Below are positions 11,060-22,940 of a stretch of 64,000 nucleotides of DNA, in pieces. The stretch lies in the NCBI GenBank assembly GCA_032207245.1, contig CM063500.1, positions 75,508,425-75,572,424 on the forward strand, in the 5' to 3' direction. Position numbers and translations under genes: made by a program. The stretch comes from Pardosa pseudoannulata. Its lineage: Eukaryota; Arthropoda; Arachnida; Araneae; Lycosidae. The notes beneath the pieces were generated by a model that was not told the origin of the DNA, did not search any database, and saw only the letters and a list, made by a program, of their open reading frames with translations. Each line of letters starts with the position of its first letter. The first letter of the stretch is position 1.

Positions 11060-11590
11060 AGCATTATAGCCTTGTCATATGAAGGGATCAGTAATGTTTT
11101 TAATTTTTCAAAATTGTAAAGTACTCTATAATGTCGGTAAAAATATTTCTTTTTTTAGATGAGAATTACCTGATACACGCTCAACCATATCTTTACTTCA
11201 TACTCCTCTAAAGTCTCGCAATACTATAAATGCAGTTTAGAATCAAATTGAATTCATTTAGAAAGATGATTCTAATGTTTTCTTAGCTACGTCGAAATTA
11301 TCGTTAAGTTCTTCCCATTTTTTTGCCTCAGTAATTAATGGAAGTAAAGTAATGAAACTATCATTTTCACTACACCCTGGAGGTTGTTAGAATATACTAA
11401 TACCAATGATAAAATTTTCAATGCAGCAAAAAATCTATGATTAAATTTAAAATTATCACACGTACCTAATCTATTATATAATCCAAATATGAAAGAAAAT
11501 TATTTACGTAATATCTAAGTTCAGTGATAAAACGTATGAAAATAATACGAACGATATTTAAATTTAAAATAAGAAATAATTGAGATGTTT
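11060..11590 (-). mobile_element. R1 repeat fragment
   Basis: Contains the R1 landmarks 'agccttgtcatatgaaggga', 'gcagtttagaatcaaattga', 'attatttacgtaatatctaa' and 'aacgtatgaaaataata' in family order. It ends just before a small hairpin-bearing repeat. Confidence 0.65.
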
Positions 11591-11591
11591 A

Positions 11592-11785
11592 AAGGGCAGT
11601 TTCACAGTTACTTTAGATTACCTTTAAGGCAATTTTTCTCAACGTCAAGAACTACTATAAAGCTTTTCCCATCCATTTTAATGTTTACAACAGCCAATAG
11701 ACACAAAATAAACTGCCCTTCCGTTTGAAACTGAAGCCAGAATTATAAATTGAAAATTTACCCTACTACGTGAAATCGCCTTATT
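11592..11785 (-). mobile_element. Small MITE-like repeat, inverted relative to 13873-14025
   Basis: About 150 bp (11635-11785) match the reverse complement of 13873-14025, including 'cccttccgtttgaaa' and 'acgtgaaatc'. Just inside lies a perfect 11-bp inverted pair, AAGGGCAGTTT (11592-11602) and AAACTGCCCTT (11710-11720). It is non-coding. Confidence 0.55.
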
Positions 11786-12698
11786 GTATAACTGACATTA
11801 AATAGAGCATGCTTAATACGATTAGACGTTTTGGTCTAGGCTATTCACCGTCTAAACGCAAAATAGTGTTCGGTTGCACCCTATGAGTAATGATTCTTAA
11901 TAAATCTATTACCAAGACCAATGCATAGAAGCTTATAATTATACTAACGTAATTATAGCCCATCATATATAATGGTATAAGTAAAATTTCTCATTTCCAG
12001 AATGAGGAATTTGCACATGTGGGGGATTCGAACAACTTAGTATTTTTCTGATAATTCCAGACTCGTAAATTCCAAAAATGTTCTCAAAAAGGTAAAAAAA
12101 CCGGGTCCATCATTTTAAAAATTAATTTTAAAATTAAGAGAAAATCACGTGACACCAAAACGCTCCGTGATTGGTTGTGACGCCATAGTTCACGTTATCC
12201 AATATTTTCTTATTGCTTGTAAGCACGCACTATTTTCCGCTTTTGTCTTTGAAAATTCCTGGAATTTTCTAGCTACCAAAATTTATATTTATTTAAACCT
12301 GAAGGTTTATTTTATCGATCTAGATAGCTGAATTATCTTAGTTTGTTATAAATGACTGTTCTACCTGGATTTACCAAAGGGCAATCGGACAACCTCCTAA
12401 AATTGACACGATGTCAATGTTTTCATTCTTGGGAAAAAACCCGGATTTTATGGGGGCAGAAATAAGGGGAATTAAAACCCAAAGGTATGTAAAACCATTT
12501 ATATATTTATCCAATTTTACTTAACATGTATTAATATTTTATTCAGGTTAATCACAGCTCTACTGTTTGTAGACATAGACAAGTCAAATAAATATACATA
12601 TATCATATACACATACATTTGTAGTAGCATCCCTTTTTATAAATAGGGATGGATGTAATATTAAAATAAAAATTAGAAGGTATTGTGAGACCGGGAAA
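11786..12698. other. No gene seen
   Basis: A 60-codon open frame near 12149 has no recognisable domain or splice support and low-complexity composition, so it is not called. No repeat family was identified. Confidence 0.35.
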
Positions 12699-12763
12699 AA
12701 AGGCCCAGTTCTCATTAGCCCTCGTATTGCAAAATGTAGATCGTAGCACTCCAAAACCAAACC
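12699..12763 (+). mobile_element. 5'-truncated SINE (3' tail only)
   Basis: Only the last part of the SINE is present, in sense orientation: 'ctcattagccctcgtattgc', 'gtagatcgtagcactcc' and a tail of 'aaaaccaaacc'. 5' truncation is common for elements inserted by target-primed reverse transcription. Confidence 0.7.
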
Positions 12764-13654
12764 AATTCTTAGATATTTTAAATTTGATGAAAAATTTAAA
12801 AACTTTAAAAGGCTTTAACACTTTTAAATAGCAATACAATTTTTATGCCTTTAATATTAAATTTAAAAATGTATAAAGTTTCTGAAATTAAATGTTATTT
12901 TTAAAGTAGTATTATTAAGTATTTTAAAAATATACTTTCTTCAAATTAGTCACCAATTTAATCGAAAAATGGCACTGTGAATTGATACACTTAAGTATTC
13001 ATCTCTGACGAAAATATTTATAATACCTTAAAAATATTAACCTTCCCCTCCCCCGAGTTATTAGATAATTATATGGTTTAGATATTAATATGTTTAACGA
13101 TATTTATATGATTTATCAAACATTTATTGTAGTTGAACTCTGTGATAATACTCGAAAATTAGCATTTTTTAAATTTAAATAGCTCCGGTTAATCATCAGT
13201 CCTTTTAGAGCTATGGATGTATTTTTATATAGGGGAGACCGTCTAAATTAGTAATATTTAAACAAAATCAAGCATTTATGATGGAAAAATGGTCTTCACA
13301 AACCCATAGAGATGATTTATATGATAATTTGGGGTTTAATTTCTCATCTCTTTTCATCGCATTTGTCCAGATTTTACATCTATGTGGATTTTTGGAAATG
13401 CTGAAAATTATCTTATTGCAATTAGTTGTTGTGGCACAATACAATATTTATAATATGATTTATTAATGCCAGACATAATAAACAAAATCTTATATGCGAT
13501 ACTTTCACAGAAACAAATTTAAAAGTAGCCTTTTAACATGTAAAGAGCATAGGACTCTGTGTCAACGAATACGATGACGTCACAAACTGGGCGGAGGAAA
13601 TGTATCGTTTTTGAGAGACGTTAAAGAGTCAGTTATGAAACCCATTAGAAATCA
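12764..13654. other. No gene seen
   Basis: Strongly AT-rich sequence. A 62-codon frame at 13278-13466 looks like chance openness and has no recognised domain. Confidence 0.35.
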
Positions 13655-13739
13655 CTAATTAGGCCCCCAAATGAAAGAAAAATAGCTACTGTCCTGCAGA
13701 CGTGTTTGTCTTCTATCGTTTAAAATTAAAATTAGAAAA

Positions 13740-14610
13740 CTTGAAAATTCCTCATTGTAAAGTATCCTATGAATCGGGTAATATATTTGTTTTTTTGACT
13801 GAGAAGTATTTTCATAGAAAAAATATTCGATGATTAAATTTAAAATTATCGCATATATACCTAATCTATCATGTGATTTCACGCAGCAATGCACATCTCA
13901 ACTTATGGAGACTGTGGCTTTAATTTCAAACGGAAGGGCAACTTATTGATTGCCTATTGGGTATTGTAAACTTGAAAATCAATGGAAAGGGCATTGAGCC
14001 GTTCATGACGTTGCATTAAATCCCTATTTTTAAGCCAAATATAAAAGAAAATTATTTACGTAATATCCAAGTTCAATGATAAAACGTATGAAAATAATAC
14101 AGCCGATATTTAAATAAATTAAAATAAATGATTAAATGAGGTGGTTAAAGGAATGACGTCATAATGCTAGAAAAAAATAATTTTACCTATTAAATTACTT
14201 GATAAATTGATAAATTTAATCGCCTGCTCTTAAAGAAATATAGGGCTTGAAATAATGGCATTAAAATCTCGAAAAGGAGGAGGGGAGGGGGTATTTCGAA
14301 CGTTTAAAAGACGGCAGTATTTTTTGCTTTGATGTGAAGTATATTTATACCGACTTTAGAATAGGATCGCTAGTTTAGGAGAAGATAAACTTTTATCGCT
14401 TTGAATTTTGCTAACCAAAACTCATCAAAAATCCAATATGGATGCCTCTATCCATTCCAGGTACAACGGCTTCATAAATTCGAGGACATAACTTAGGCTA
14501 TTATATAGAAAGAATTATACGTATTGATGGAAAATAAATGACTACAAATGAATAAATGTCACTCAGTATAAATAGAGCGTGCTTTTTGAATAACACTGAT
14601 TCATATTAAG
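13740..14610 (-). mobile_element. R1 unit, interrupted by a small MITE
   Basis: First unit of the R1 run. It carries 'aaaattatttacgtaatatc', 'ggaatgacgtcataatgcta', 'cgcctgctcttaa' and the 'ccattccaggtacaacggct' block, and ends 'attcatattaagcgggtaag'. That last stretch keeps a single TTAA and so represents the empty site of the piggyBac-like MITE found in sister units. A 153-bp MITE interrupts it at 13873-14025. Confidence 0.75.
13873..14025 (+). mobile_element. Small MITE-like insertion within R1
   Basis: Interrupts the R1 sequence between 'acctaatctat' and 'aagccaaatataaaag', which are contiguous in other R1 copies. It is the inverse of 11635-11785. No unambiguous target duplication was found. 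Confidence 0.6.
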
Positions 14611-15817
14611 CGGGTAAGTTGGACCTAGACCGCTGTTTTCAGTAGACCGAAACTTCAGCTGTTCTGACGTAACGAAGTTTTTCCCTCTATTTCCTGTACC
14701 CGCGTTATTCCCAGCCTTGAGTTTTCAAAAACACCGAACCAAAAATAGTAAAAAAAAAATCTATTGCTTATATACGGAATCATGTTTATTTCTCAAACTA
14801 TACATCCGATGGCAGTATCAGATTCGGTATAACTAACGTATAGCCTGTTATATGATGGAATCAGTAATATTTTTTAATTTTCCCGAACTGTAAAGTACCC
14901 TATGCAGGTAAAAATAAATGGTTTGTTTTTGGCTGGGAATCATGATGCAACAAACAATAATCTACGATTAATTTATAATTATCACATATTTACATAATTA
15001 TTTAAGCCAAATATTCACGCAACTAATTTCAGCGATAAAAAGTATGAAAATAATGCAGACGATATTTAAATAATTTAAAATGATAAAATAAGAGATTTGA
15101 AAAAAAATTTTCAATTTTACAACTCCTCTTCAACCTCCACTCAAAATACGTGTTCTGCAAAGATCGGTCGATTTAATTGAAAAATTGAAATAAAAAATTT
15201 GTTGAGTTACGATCCCCTCGCCAGATTTCAAACGCCACGCTGCAAGCACGCCACGCACGCAAGCTGCAAGCACGCCAATTTCGCCAAATGTGGTTGAAGC
15301 ACCAACAAGATCCATGATTAGAAATAGGAGAGTGGGCTAAGAAGAGGAGTTGAATGAAATAGTCAAAGTAATGACGTCGTAATGCTACAAAAAATATTTT
15401 TATCTATTGCGTAACAAATTGATATATTTAATCACCTTCTCTTAACCGGGGAAAATAGATCTTGAAATAAAGGCATTAAACGTTTTTAAAGGGGGGGGGA
15501 TTTTTAACCTATGGAAGGAGACAGTATTTGCTGTCATATGAAACATACTTATACCAATATATTTTAGAACTGGATCGATAGTTTAGGAGAAAATCCTTAT
15601 TAGCTTTGAGTTTTGCTAACCCTAACTCATCAAAAATCCAATATGGATATCTATCTATTCCAGGTTCAACCGCTTCATAAATTCAAGGATTGGCCGTCTG
15701 ATAACTTAGGCTATTATTATAGAGGGGATTATACTAATTGATGGAAAAACAAATGACTATAAATAAATGTCACTACGTATAAATATAGCCTACTTTTTTG
15801 AACAACACTGATTCAAA
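14611..15817 (-). mobile_element. R1 unit, second of the tandem run
   Basis: Runs from 'gtaagttggacctagac' through 'tatagcctgttatatgatgg', 'atttaaataatttaaaatga' and 'aatgacgtcgtaatgctaca' to the 'cacttcgtataaat'-type tail near 15770-15815. An insertion of about 225 bp (around 15105-15350) with 'cacgccacgcacgcaagctg' is not found in other units. The unit ends at the TTAA into which the next MITE is inserted. Confidence 0.7.
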
Positions 15818-15821
15818 TTAA

Positions 15822-16362
15822 CGCATTGTGTGTGGGTACATTTCGCAGCGGAATTGTACCAAAAGCGAGCATTTTGCGCATAAATTTAATTATTCAGTTA
15901 AATCTCAATAGTTTGAAAAAATTTTTAACCAAATTTTGGTATTTTATATTGAAATATAAACATATATAAGTAGAAATATATAACCAGCCGTAAGATTTTT
16001 GTAAACAAAAGATATATTTAGTAGATAAATTTATAATAGGATCGTAAACAGGAAAAATCAAATAGAAATAGTATATAATTTAAATTTTTTCGAATTATGT
16101 TAAATATAAACATTTTTACATTATAAAAAAATGAAAAAAGCAATCATAAAAGTAATAATGTAAAAACTAGTTTTTATTTTTTTTTTAAAGTTTTACCAGA
16201 ATCTATATGGTACACAAGAACATTCGGTTTCGTTTTCCTGTATATACCGTTATTTTTGTACCCAAAAACAAACCATGTTTTTATACTAACCCGTACTTAT
16301 ACGTGACCCGCGCTCAAGTATTAATCGTTAGAAAAAGTACTAGTACGTGTCCCCCATATGTT
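15822..16362 (-). mobile_element. piggyBac-like MITE, copy 2
   Basis: 541 bp between TTAA at 15818-15821 and TTAA at 16363-16366, in the opposite orientation to copy 1: the 'gcattgtgtgtgggta' end is on the left and the 'gtactagtacgtg' end on the right. R1 sequence continues immediately on both sides, so the element is inserted in R1. Confidence 0.88.
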
Positions 16363-16366
16363 TTAA

Positions 16367-16538
16367 TGGGGGTAAGTTAGACCTAGACTGCTGTTTTCAT
16401 TAGACCAGAGAGATACTGATCCCATTAACGAAAAATCCGGAGGACTGGACTACTTTGAAAATAGCTATGGTGTGGATTTTAGGTAATTTTCATACTTTTT
16501 ACAGTGTTAGAACTGGCAGTTATAATAGTGCATATTTA
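16367..16538 (-). mobile_element. R1 fragment right of MITE copy 2
   Basis: Starts 'tgggggtaagttagacctag', the R1 block that follows TTAA in empty units. It diverges after about 60 bp and runs up to the next transposon. Confidence 0.6.
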
Positions 16539-17319
16539 CAGGGTATCTGCCAAAATAAAATTTTTCAAATCCATGACTTTTCACGACTTTCCCTGATTTA
16601 GCAGATCATTTTCCACGACTTTAAAAAGCTTTCGTTAAAGTATATATGAATAAAACTTCTGATGTACATACAAATGAAATATATGCTTTTAGAGAAATTA
16701 CAGCAATTTTATCATAAAAATACTATAAACTTACTTTATAAGTGTTAATAAACTCATATACATAAAAATAAATTGTATCTACATACCTAAGTTTAATCAT
16801 ATAGCAATTTTTCAATCAAAATGTTTCCATTTTGAATTCAGGGTACTTTAGTATTATCTAAGTGACCATGAATAATAGCCAAATATAACCCTATAATGTT
16901 TATATACAATATCCCTAGAGATAAACTTATATTTTGTGCAAAAATCTTCACTAATTTTTATTAAAAAATAATTATATTAATAAAATTTTAATCTACAATT
17001 TAAGAAAAAACCAGAATAATATACATTTACCCACCCATTAAGCTTTCTTGCTTTGAGTTTCCTTGGTGAACAAATTTTACTTGGCAATAGGGTCAATAAG
17101 ATAATACATAAATACCAAACTCAGTAACTTCAGCCTAATGACAAGTAAAAATAGAATTAAACAATTCAATGGATTTTTTTTAATCGGTAGTTTAGCGGAT
17201 CCATGACTTTCCATGACTTTTACTCATTTTACTTGAAAAATCAAGACTTTCCATGGCAAAATTAATCCATTGTCTAAATCCATGATTTTCCATGACTTTC
17301 CAGGTGCGCGGAAACCATG
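16539..17319 (+). mobile_element. Non-autonomous DNA transposon, 'CAGGGTATCTGC' family, copy 1
   Basis: 781 bp with terminal inverted repeats CAGGGTATCTGC (left) and CATGGTTTCCGC (right, read inwards), flanked by a 6-bp direct repeat 'tattta' (16533-16538 and 17320-17325). Both ends are rich in 'ccatgactttccatgact' motifs, which lie in the same orientation at the two ends rather than inverted. There is no transposase frame. The CAG-type ends recall hAT elements, but 6 bp is not the standard hAT duplication, so the superfamily is left open. Confidence 0.75.
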
Positions 17320-17325
17320 TATTTA

Positions 17326-18450
17326 GCACATTACAAGTGGCATGTTTAAAAGTAAAAATGTAACCATTTCAAACATTTTGAACAAAATTAGTAGAAAGAC
17401 AAGGACAATAACAAATTGTGGGATGTACTGGAGAGTCTGGTTAACTCTGATGTCCGAGAAAGTGGTGGGCAAGATGGGGTGAAAAATTGACCCATGAAAG
17501 GATTGCGTAGTTATTTCTAAAACACAATAGCCTCGATAGCATATAAGAAACTTCCGTATTATGGTTTCTAAATATTTGTTTTGTGCGAACGCAGAAAAAT
17601 ATTAAAATAAGAGTTAGCTGTAAAAATGGATTTACCGGTTTGTTTTGCGATTCTATCTGCAAAGAAAACATTTCATAGACTGTCTATGTGGGTTATGTTT
17701 GAAAACAAAATACATTGTTCTTATGGTTAATTTACATTCTACTGCATGAGAGATATATTATTATTCCCAATCTACGTGAGAACAGTACATAAGCGTTATT
17801 TTTATATTAAATGGCGGGCAAAATGTACATATGAGATATTTCTTGATCTTACAAGCACAAATTATAAGAATAAATTGTATGCTTTTTAATATTTTTAACA
17901 ATAAGGTAAAAACGAATTTGAAAAAAAAATCGTGCTTAAGACATTATGGGGAGAATAATAAAACTGCGACAAGCCAAATACTTCCATGGTAGTTTAATGA
18001 GCATGACAAGTGTTCCAAAAATGAAAAAAAAATCGTACTTTTAATCGAGAAATCTTTTTACATCTTACTAAATCTTTACACCGGACTATATAAATTAATG
18101 TATCACGAGAATATAATTATTATGCATATAATAGAAATAACTATATTCATTCGCCCACGACTGGACTTATGTACTATGTTACTATACTGTGTATAATTTA
18201 CAGATAATTTTTAAAAAATGTCATTTTACAAAAGTAATATATATAAGCTTAACACTGGTCTAATGCAATTTAACGTATTATAAGAATTGTACATGGCTAT
18301 ATTATACATGTAACAGAAACAACGATGTTTATTCTCCCAAGATTAGAACTGCTCTGTGTAGAATTTACAAATTAATATATGAAAAAATAAACCTTGAATT
18401 AAAAGTAATCTACGAAATTCTCTGTAGCGAAGCACGGGCACATTAGCTAG
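17326..18450 (+). mobile_element. Probable Helitron-type repeat; 3' end at 18450
   Basis: The right boundary is clear: a short hairpin-like 'tgtagcgaagcacggg' followed by 'cacattagCTAG' and then T, the 3' terminus typical of Helitrons and shared with the element ending at 21362. The 5' end is not recognisable; sequence from 17326 on is AT-rich and non-coding. R1-type sequence resumes right after (18451-18514). Confidence 0.5.
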
Positions 18451-18518
18451 TAAATTAATAAATGTCACTACGCATAAGTATAACGTGTTTTTTGAATAAC
18501 ATAACGGATTCATAGTAA

Positions 18519-19843
18519 CACATTGTGTGTGGGTAGTTTTCGCATCGGAATCGTACCGGGAGCGTGCGTTTTGCGCATAAATTTAGTTATTCAGTTAAAT
18601 CGCAATAGATCGAAAATTACTTAATTTTTTAACCAACCTTTGGTATTTTATATTGAAATGTATAAACAAATATATAAATACAAATATATAAATAACCGTA
18701 AGATTTTTGTAAGAAAAAAAATATATTAGCGGATAAATTTATAATAGTATCTGGAATATGAAAAATCAAATAGAAATAGTAGTATCTACTTTTAATTTTT
18801 TCGAATTATGTTTATATACAGGGTATCTGCCAAATTAAAAATTTTCAAATCCATGACTTTTCATGAATTTCCCTTATTTAGCAGATCATTTTTCATGACT
18901 TTAAAAAGCTTTCGTTAAAGTATATATGAATAAAACTTCTGATGTACATACAAATAAAATATGATTTTAGAGAAATTACAGGAATTTTATCATAAAAACT
19001 ATAAACTTACTTTATAAGTGTTATTAAACTCACATACATAAAAATAAATTGTTGTATCTACATACCTAAGTTCAATCATATAGCAATTTTTCAATCAACA
19101 TGTTTCCAATTTGGTATTATCCAGGTGACCATGAATAATAGACAAATATAACCCTATAACATTTATATACAATATCAAAAATTAATACAAAATTAATACA
19201 AAAAATCTTAGCCAATTTTTATTAAAAAATAATTATTATATTAATAAAATTTTAATCTACAATTTAAGAAAAAACCAGAATAATATACATTTACCCACCC
19301 ATTAAGCTTTCTTGCTTTGAGTTTCCTTGGTGAACAAATTTTAATTGGCAATAGGGTCAATAGGATAATACATAAATACCAAACTCAGAAACTTCAGCCA
19401 AATGACAAGTAAAAATAGAATTAAACAATTCAATGCATTTTTTTTAATCGGTAGTTTAGCGGATCCATGACTTTTACTCCTTTTACTTGAAAAATCATGA
19501 CTTTCCATGACAAAATTAGTCCATTGTCTAAATCCATGATTTTCAATGACTTTCCCTGACTTGAAAGGTGCGCGGAAACCATGTATATATAACATTTTCA
19601 AATCATAAAAAATGTGAAAGAGCAATCATAAAAGTAATAATGTAAAAATTATTTTTTATTTTTCTAAAGTTTTCCAGAATCTATGTAGTAGACAAGAACA
19701 TTTGGTTTCGTTTTCCTGTATATACCGTCATTTTTGTACCCCAAAACAAACCATGTTGTTATACTAACCCGTACTTATACGTGATCCGCGCTCAAGTATC
19801 AATCGTCAGAAAACGTACTAGCACGTGTCCCGCATACAATGTG
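18519..19843 (-). mobile_element. piggyBac-like MITE, copy 3, split by a transposon
   Basis: Left end 'cacattgtgtgtgggtag' after a decayed target (GTAA, 18515-18518); right end before TTAA at 19844-19847. After subtraction of the nested element (18819-19583) the MITE is about 560 bp, matching the other copies. It sits at the same R1 position as copy 2. Confidence 0.85.
18819..19583 (+). mobile_element. 'CAGGGTATCTGC' transposon, copy 2, nested
   Basis: 765 bp, closely similar to 16539-17319 throughout. It is flanked by a 6-bp duplication 'tatata' (18813-18818 and 19584-19589). The host MITE sequence is continuous when the element and one repeat are removed, which confirms the borders. Confidence 0.82.
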
Positions 19844-19847
19844 TTAA

Positions 19848-20328
19848 TGGGGTAAGTTAGACTTGACTGCTGTTTTCATTAGATCGAAACCCCCGCCGTT
19901 CTGAAGTAGCGAAATTTCGGCCACTATTTCCTGTTCCCGTGGTATTCCCAGGCTAGTTTTAAAAAACCACCGAACTGAAAATAGTAAAAACATCCATTGA
20001 TTATGCCCGAAAACATGTTTATTTCTCTAACTATACACCCGACTGTAGAATCAGATTCTTTGTAACTAGCTTATAGTCCGTCATATGATGGGATCAGCAA
20101 AATTTTTAATTTTTCAGAATTGTAAAATGCCTTATGAGGCAGGTAAAAAATTGGTTTGTTTTTCAGCTGATAATTGTGTTGCAACAAAAAAATAATCTAT
20201 GATTAATTTAAATTTATCACATACGTACATAATCTATTATTTAAGCCAAATATAAAAGAAAATTATTTACGCAATATCTAAGTGCAGTGATAACAGGAAT
20301 GAAAATAAAACAGACAATATTTAAATAA
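19848..20328 (-). mobile_element. R1 unit, left part
   Basis: R1 sequence from 'tggggtaagttagacttgac' to 'cagacaatatttaaataa', where a Helitron interrupts it. The unit resumes at 21363. Confidence 0.75.
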
Positions 20329-21362
20329 TTTATATATATAAAGATTAATTTGTGTCTGTGTGTCTGTACTTAATACTCAAAAACCGTGCTTCAAATCACC
20401 TTGAAAATTTGGAAAATTATTACTATATCCATGGGAAGGTTTTTGTAAATTTTTAACGTTCGAAATCCATTCTTTCCCCCCTTTTTCGAGCATTTCATCT
20501 CATTATTTAAAGCATTTTCCCTGGTTAAACGCAAACGATTATTTTTTTTTAATTTATCGCATCATAAGTGAAATAATCAATATTTCTAGCAATGTGACGT
20601 CATCCCAAGTAACTGCTTTAAACGCAGTTTTCCTCGGTTAAAAGCAGGAGATTAAGATTTTCAATTTATCATTTAATAAGTAGGTGTTAACGATATTTTC
20701 CTATCATTATGACGTCATTCCTTTAAATATTTCATTTATTCATTTCTTATTTTATATTATTTAAACATCGTCTGCGTAATATCCATTCGATTTGACCTGG
20801 AAATTTAGATATAAATTAACTTTCATTTCAATGTGACTCAAATTATAGCATTTTTATATGAGAATTAATTTTAAATTTTATTTGTTAATTCTTACGTTAC
20901 AGTGAAATGTTTATCAACAATATATTTTGACAATAAAATGTACAAATTTCATTGACTCTCATGGGTAATAAAAACCTATCATTTTACATAGTTATCTTTA
21001 TATTCATATGGTTGTCAGTATGAATGTGTGTTTTATACAAAATCATGTGATTTGTCATAAATTTCCTTAATTTTGGACATTTATTACTACCAACAAAATT
21101 AGCACTGGGGCTGTCAAAACCTCTGCTTCCTGTTCTACCACTTAATATGTCAAGATCTATTAATGATGCTAAACAACATACAGTAGTAATACAGTAGTAT
21201 GAAAACTGAATATTGTTATAATACGCTTATAATAGAAATATATAAATATGCCAATGACTCGAACTGAACAGTGAAGAATTTACAGAGTTATGCACGAAAA
21301 AAATCTTTGTTTGAAAGTAATATATTAAGTTCACCGTAGCGAAGCACGGGCAAACTTGCTAG
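20329..21362 (+). mobile_element. Non-autonomous Helitron, complete
   Basis: 1,034 bp inserted between A and T in an R1 unit. The 5' end reads 'tttatatatataaagattaa' followed by 'tgtgtctgtgtgtctgtac', a common Helitron 5' type (TC start changed to TT). The 3' end has a hairpin, CCGT-agcgaagc-ACGG, and terminates in CTAG before a host T. There is no target duplication, as expected for rolling-circle transposition, and no Rep/helicase frame. The interior includes 'atgacgtcat' and 'cctcggttaaaagcaggag', homologous to the R1 core. Confidence 0.82.
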
Positions 21363-21853
21363 TTTATAATAAGAAATGATTTAATGGAATGGTTGGAGGA
21401 ATGGCGTCATAATGGTAGAAAAAATGTTATTTTTTTTATCTAATTAGGTGATAAATTGATAAATTTAATCTCTTGCTCTTAACCGGGAAATATAGGGCTT
21501 GAAATAATGGCAATAAAATCTCGAAAAGGGGGGGGGGATTTCGAACGTTTAAGAGACGACAGTATTTTTTGCTTTGATATGAATCATATTTATACCGACT
21601 TATTTCAGAATCAAATCTATAGTTTATGAGAAGATAAACTGCACTCTCATTGAATTTTACTAACCCAAACTCGTCAAGAATCCAATATGCATGTATCTAT
21701 CCCTTCCAGGTCCAACGGTTTCATAAATTCGAGGACAGACAACTTAGACTATTATACAGGAAATATACTAATTTATGACAATTATAAATGAATAAATAAA
21801 TGTCACTACGTATAAATACAGCGTGCTTTTTGAATAATAACACTGATACATAT
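21363..21853 (-). mobile_element. R1 unit, right part
   Basis: Continues the R1 unit cut by the Helitron ('tttataataagaaatgattt', then 'ggcgtcataatggtag' and 'tcgaaaagggg'), ending with the tail 'gatacatattaaacagg' that keeps the empty TTAA site. Confidence 0.75.
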
Positions 21854-22805
21854 TAAACAGGTAAGTTAGACATAGACTACTGTTTAAAATAGTCCGAAAC
21901 TCCCGCGGTTTTTACTTAAGTTTTGCCCACTATTTCCTGCGCCCGTGATATTCCGAGGCTGGAGCTTTCAAAAGAATCGAATCAAAAATAGAAAAAAACC
22001 AATTGCTTATGCACAGAATCATGTTTATTTCTCATATTATAAACCCAACGGAAGAATCGGATTCTTTGTAATTAGCATATAGCTCGTCATATAATGGGTT
22101 CAGTAAAACTTAATTTTTCCAGAATTGTAAAGTGCTTCATGAGGGTGGTAAAAAAATGGTTTGTTTTTTGGGTGAGAATTATATATTAGTTCGTGAAATA
22201 CTCCTAGAATTTGTTTTTAATCCCGGTAATAAGATTTTCATTGCAACAAAAAATAATGATTAATTTAAAATTATCACATATGTACATAATCTATTATTTA
22301 AGCCATATATAAAATAAAACTATTTACGTAATACCTAGGTTCAATGATAAAACATACGAAAATAATGCAAAAGATATTTAATTAAATAAATTAAAATAAA
22401 TGATTCAATGAAATATTTAAACCAATGAAGTCGCAATGCCAGAAAAAAATATTTTTACTTATTTATTATGGGATAAATTGATAAATTTAATCGCCTGCTC
22501 TTAAGCACGGAAAATAGGGATTGATATAATGGCATTAAATACTAGAAAATGAAGGGAAGGGGGAGGATTTTGAATGTTTTAAGACGACAGTATTTTTGCT
22601 GTGATACGAAGCATACTTAGACCAATTTATTTTAGAATCGGATTGATAGTTTAGGAGAAGATAAACTTTACGCGCTTTGAATTTTGCTAACCATAACTTA
22701 TCAAGAATTCAATATGGATGTCTATCCATTCCAGCTCGAACCGCTTCATAAATTCGAGGACAGAAGCACAGATAACTTAGGCTATTATTATATAGAGAAT
22801 GTGTT
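21854..22805 (-). mobile_element. R1 unit, last of the run
   Basis: Runs from 'aacaggtaagttagacatag' through 'gctcgtcatataatgggttc' and 'aatgaagtcgcaatgccag' to the 'gctattattatatagag' border. On the minus strand that border is TCTATATAATAATAGCC, a Helitron-like 5' terminus. Confidence 0.75.
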
Positions 22806-22940
22806 CGATCAAACTATTTTGAACTGTTATTTTATTTACAAAAACAAGATATCAGATACCTTTGCGAAAACAGGGGAGCTAAGCTTAGATAAAACCCCCA
22901 ACTCTTTGATTGAAAGGCATTTTATAAGACATACCTCTCA

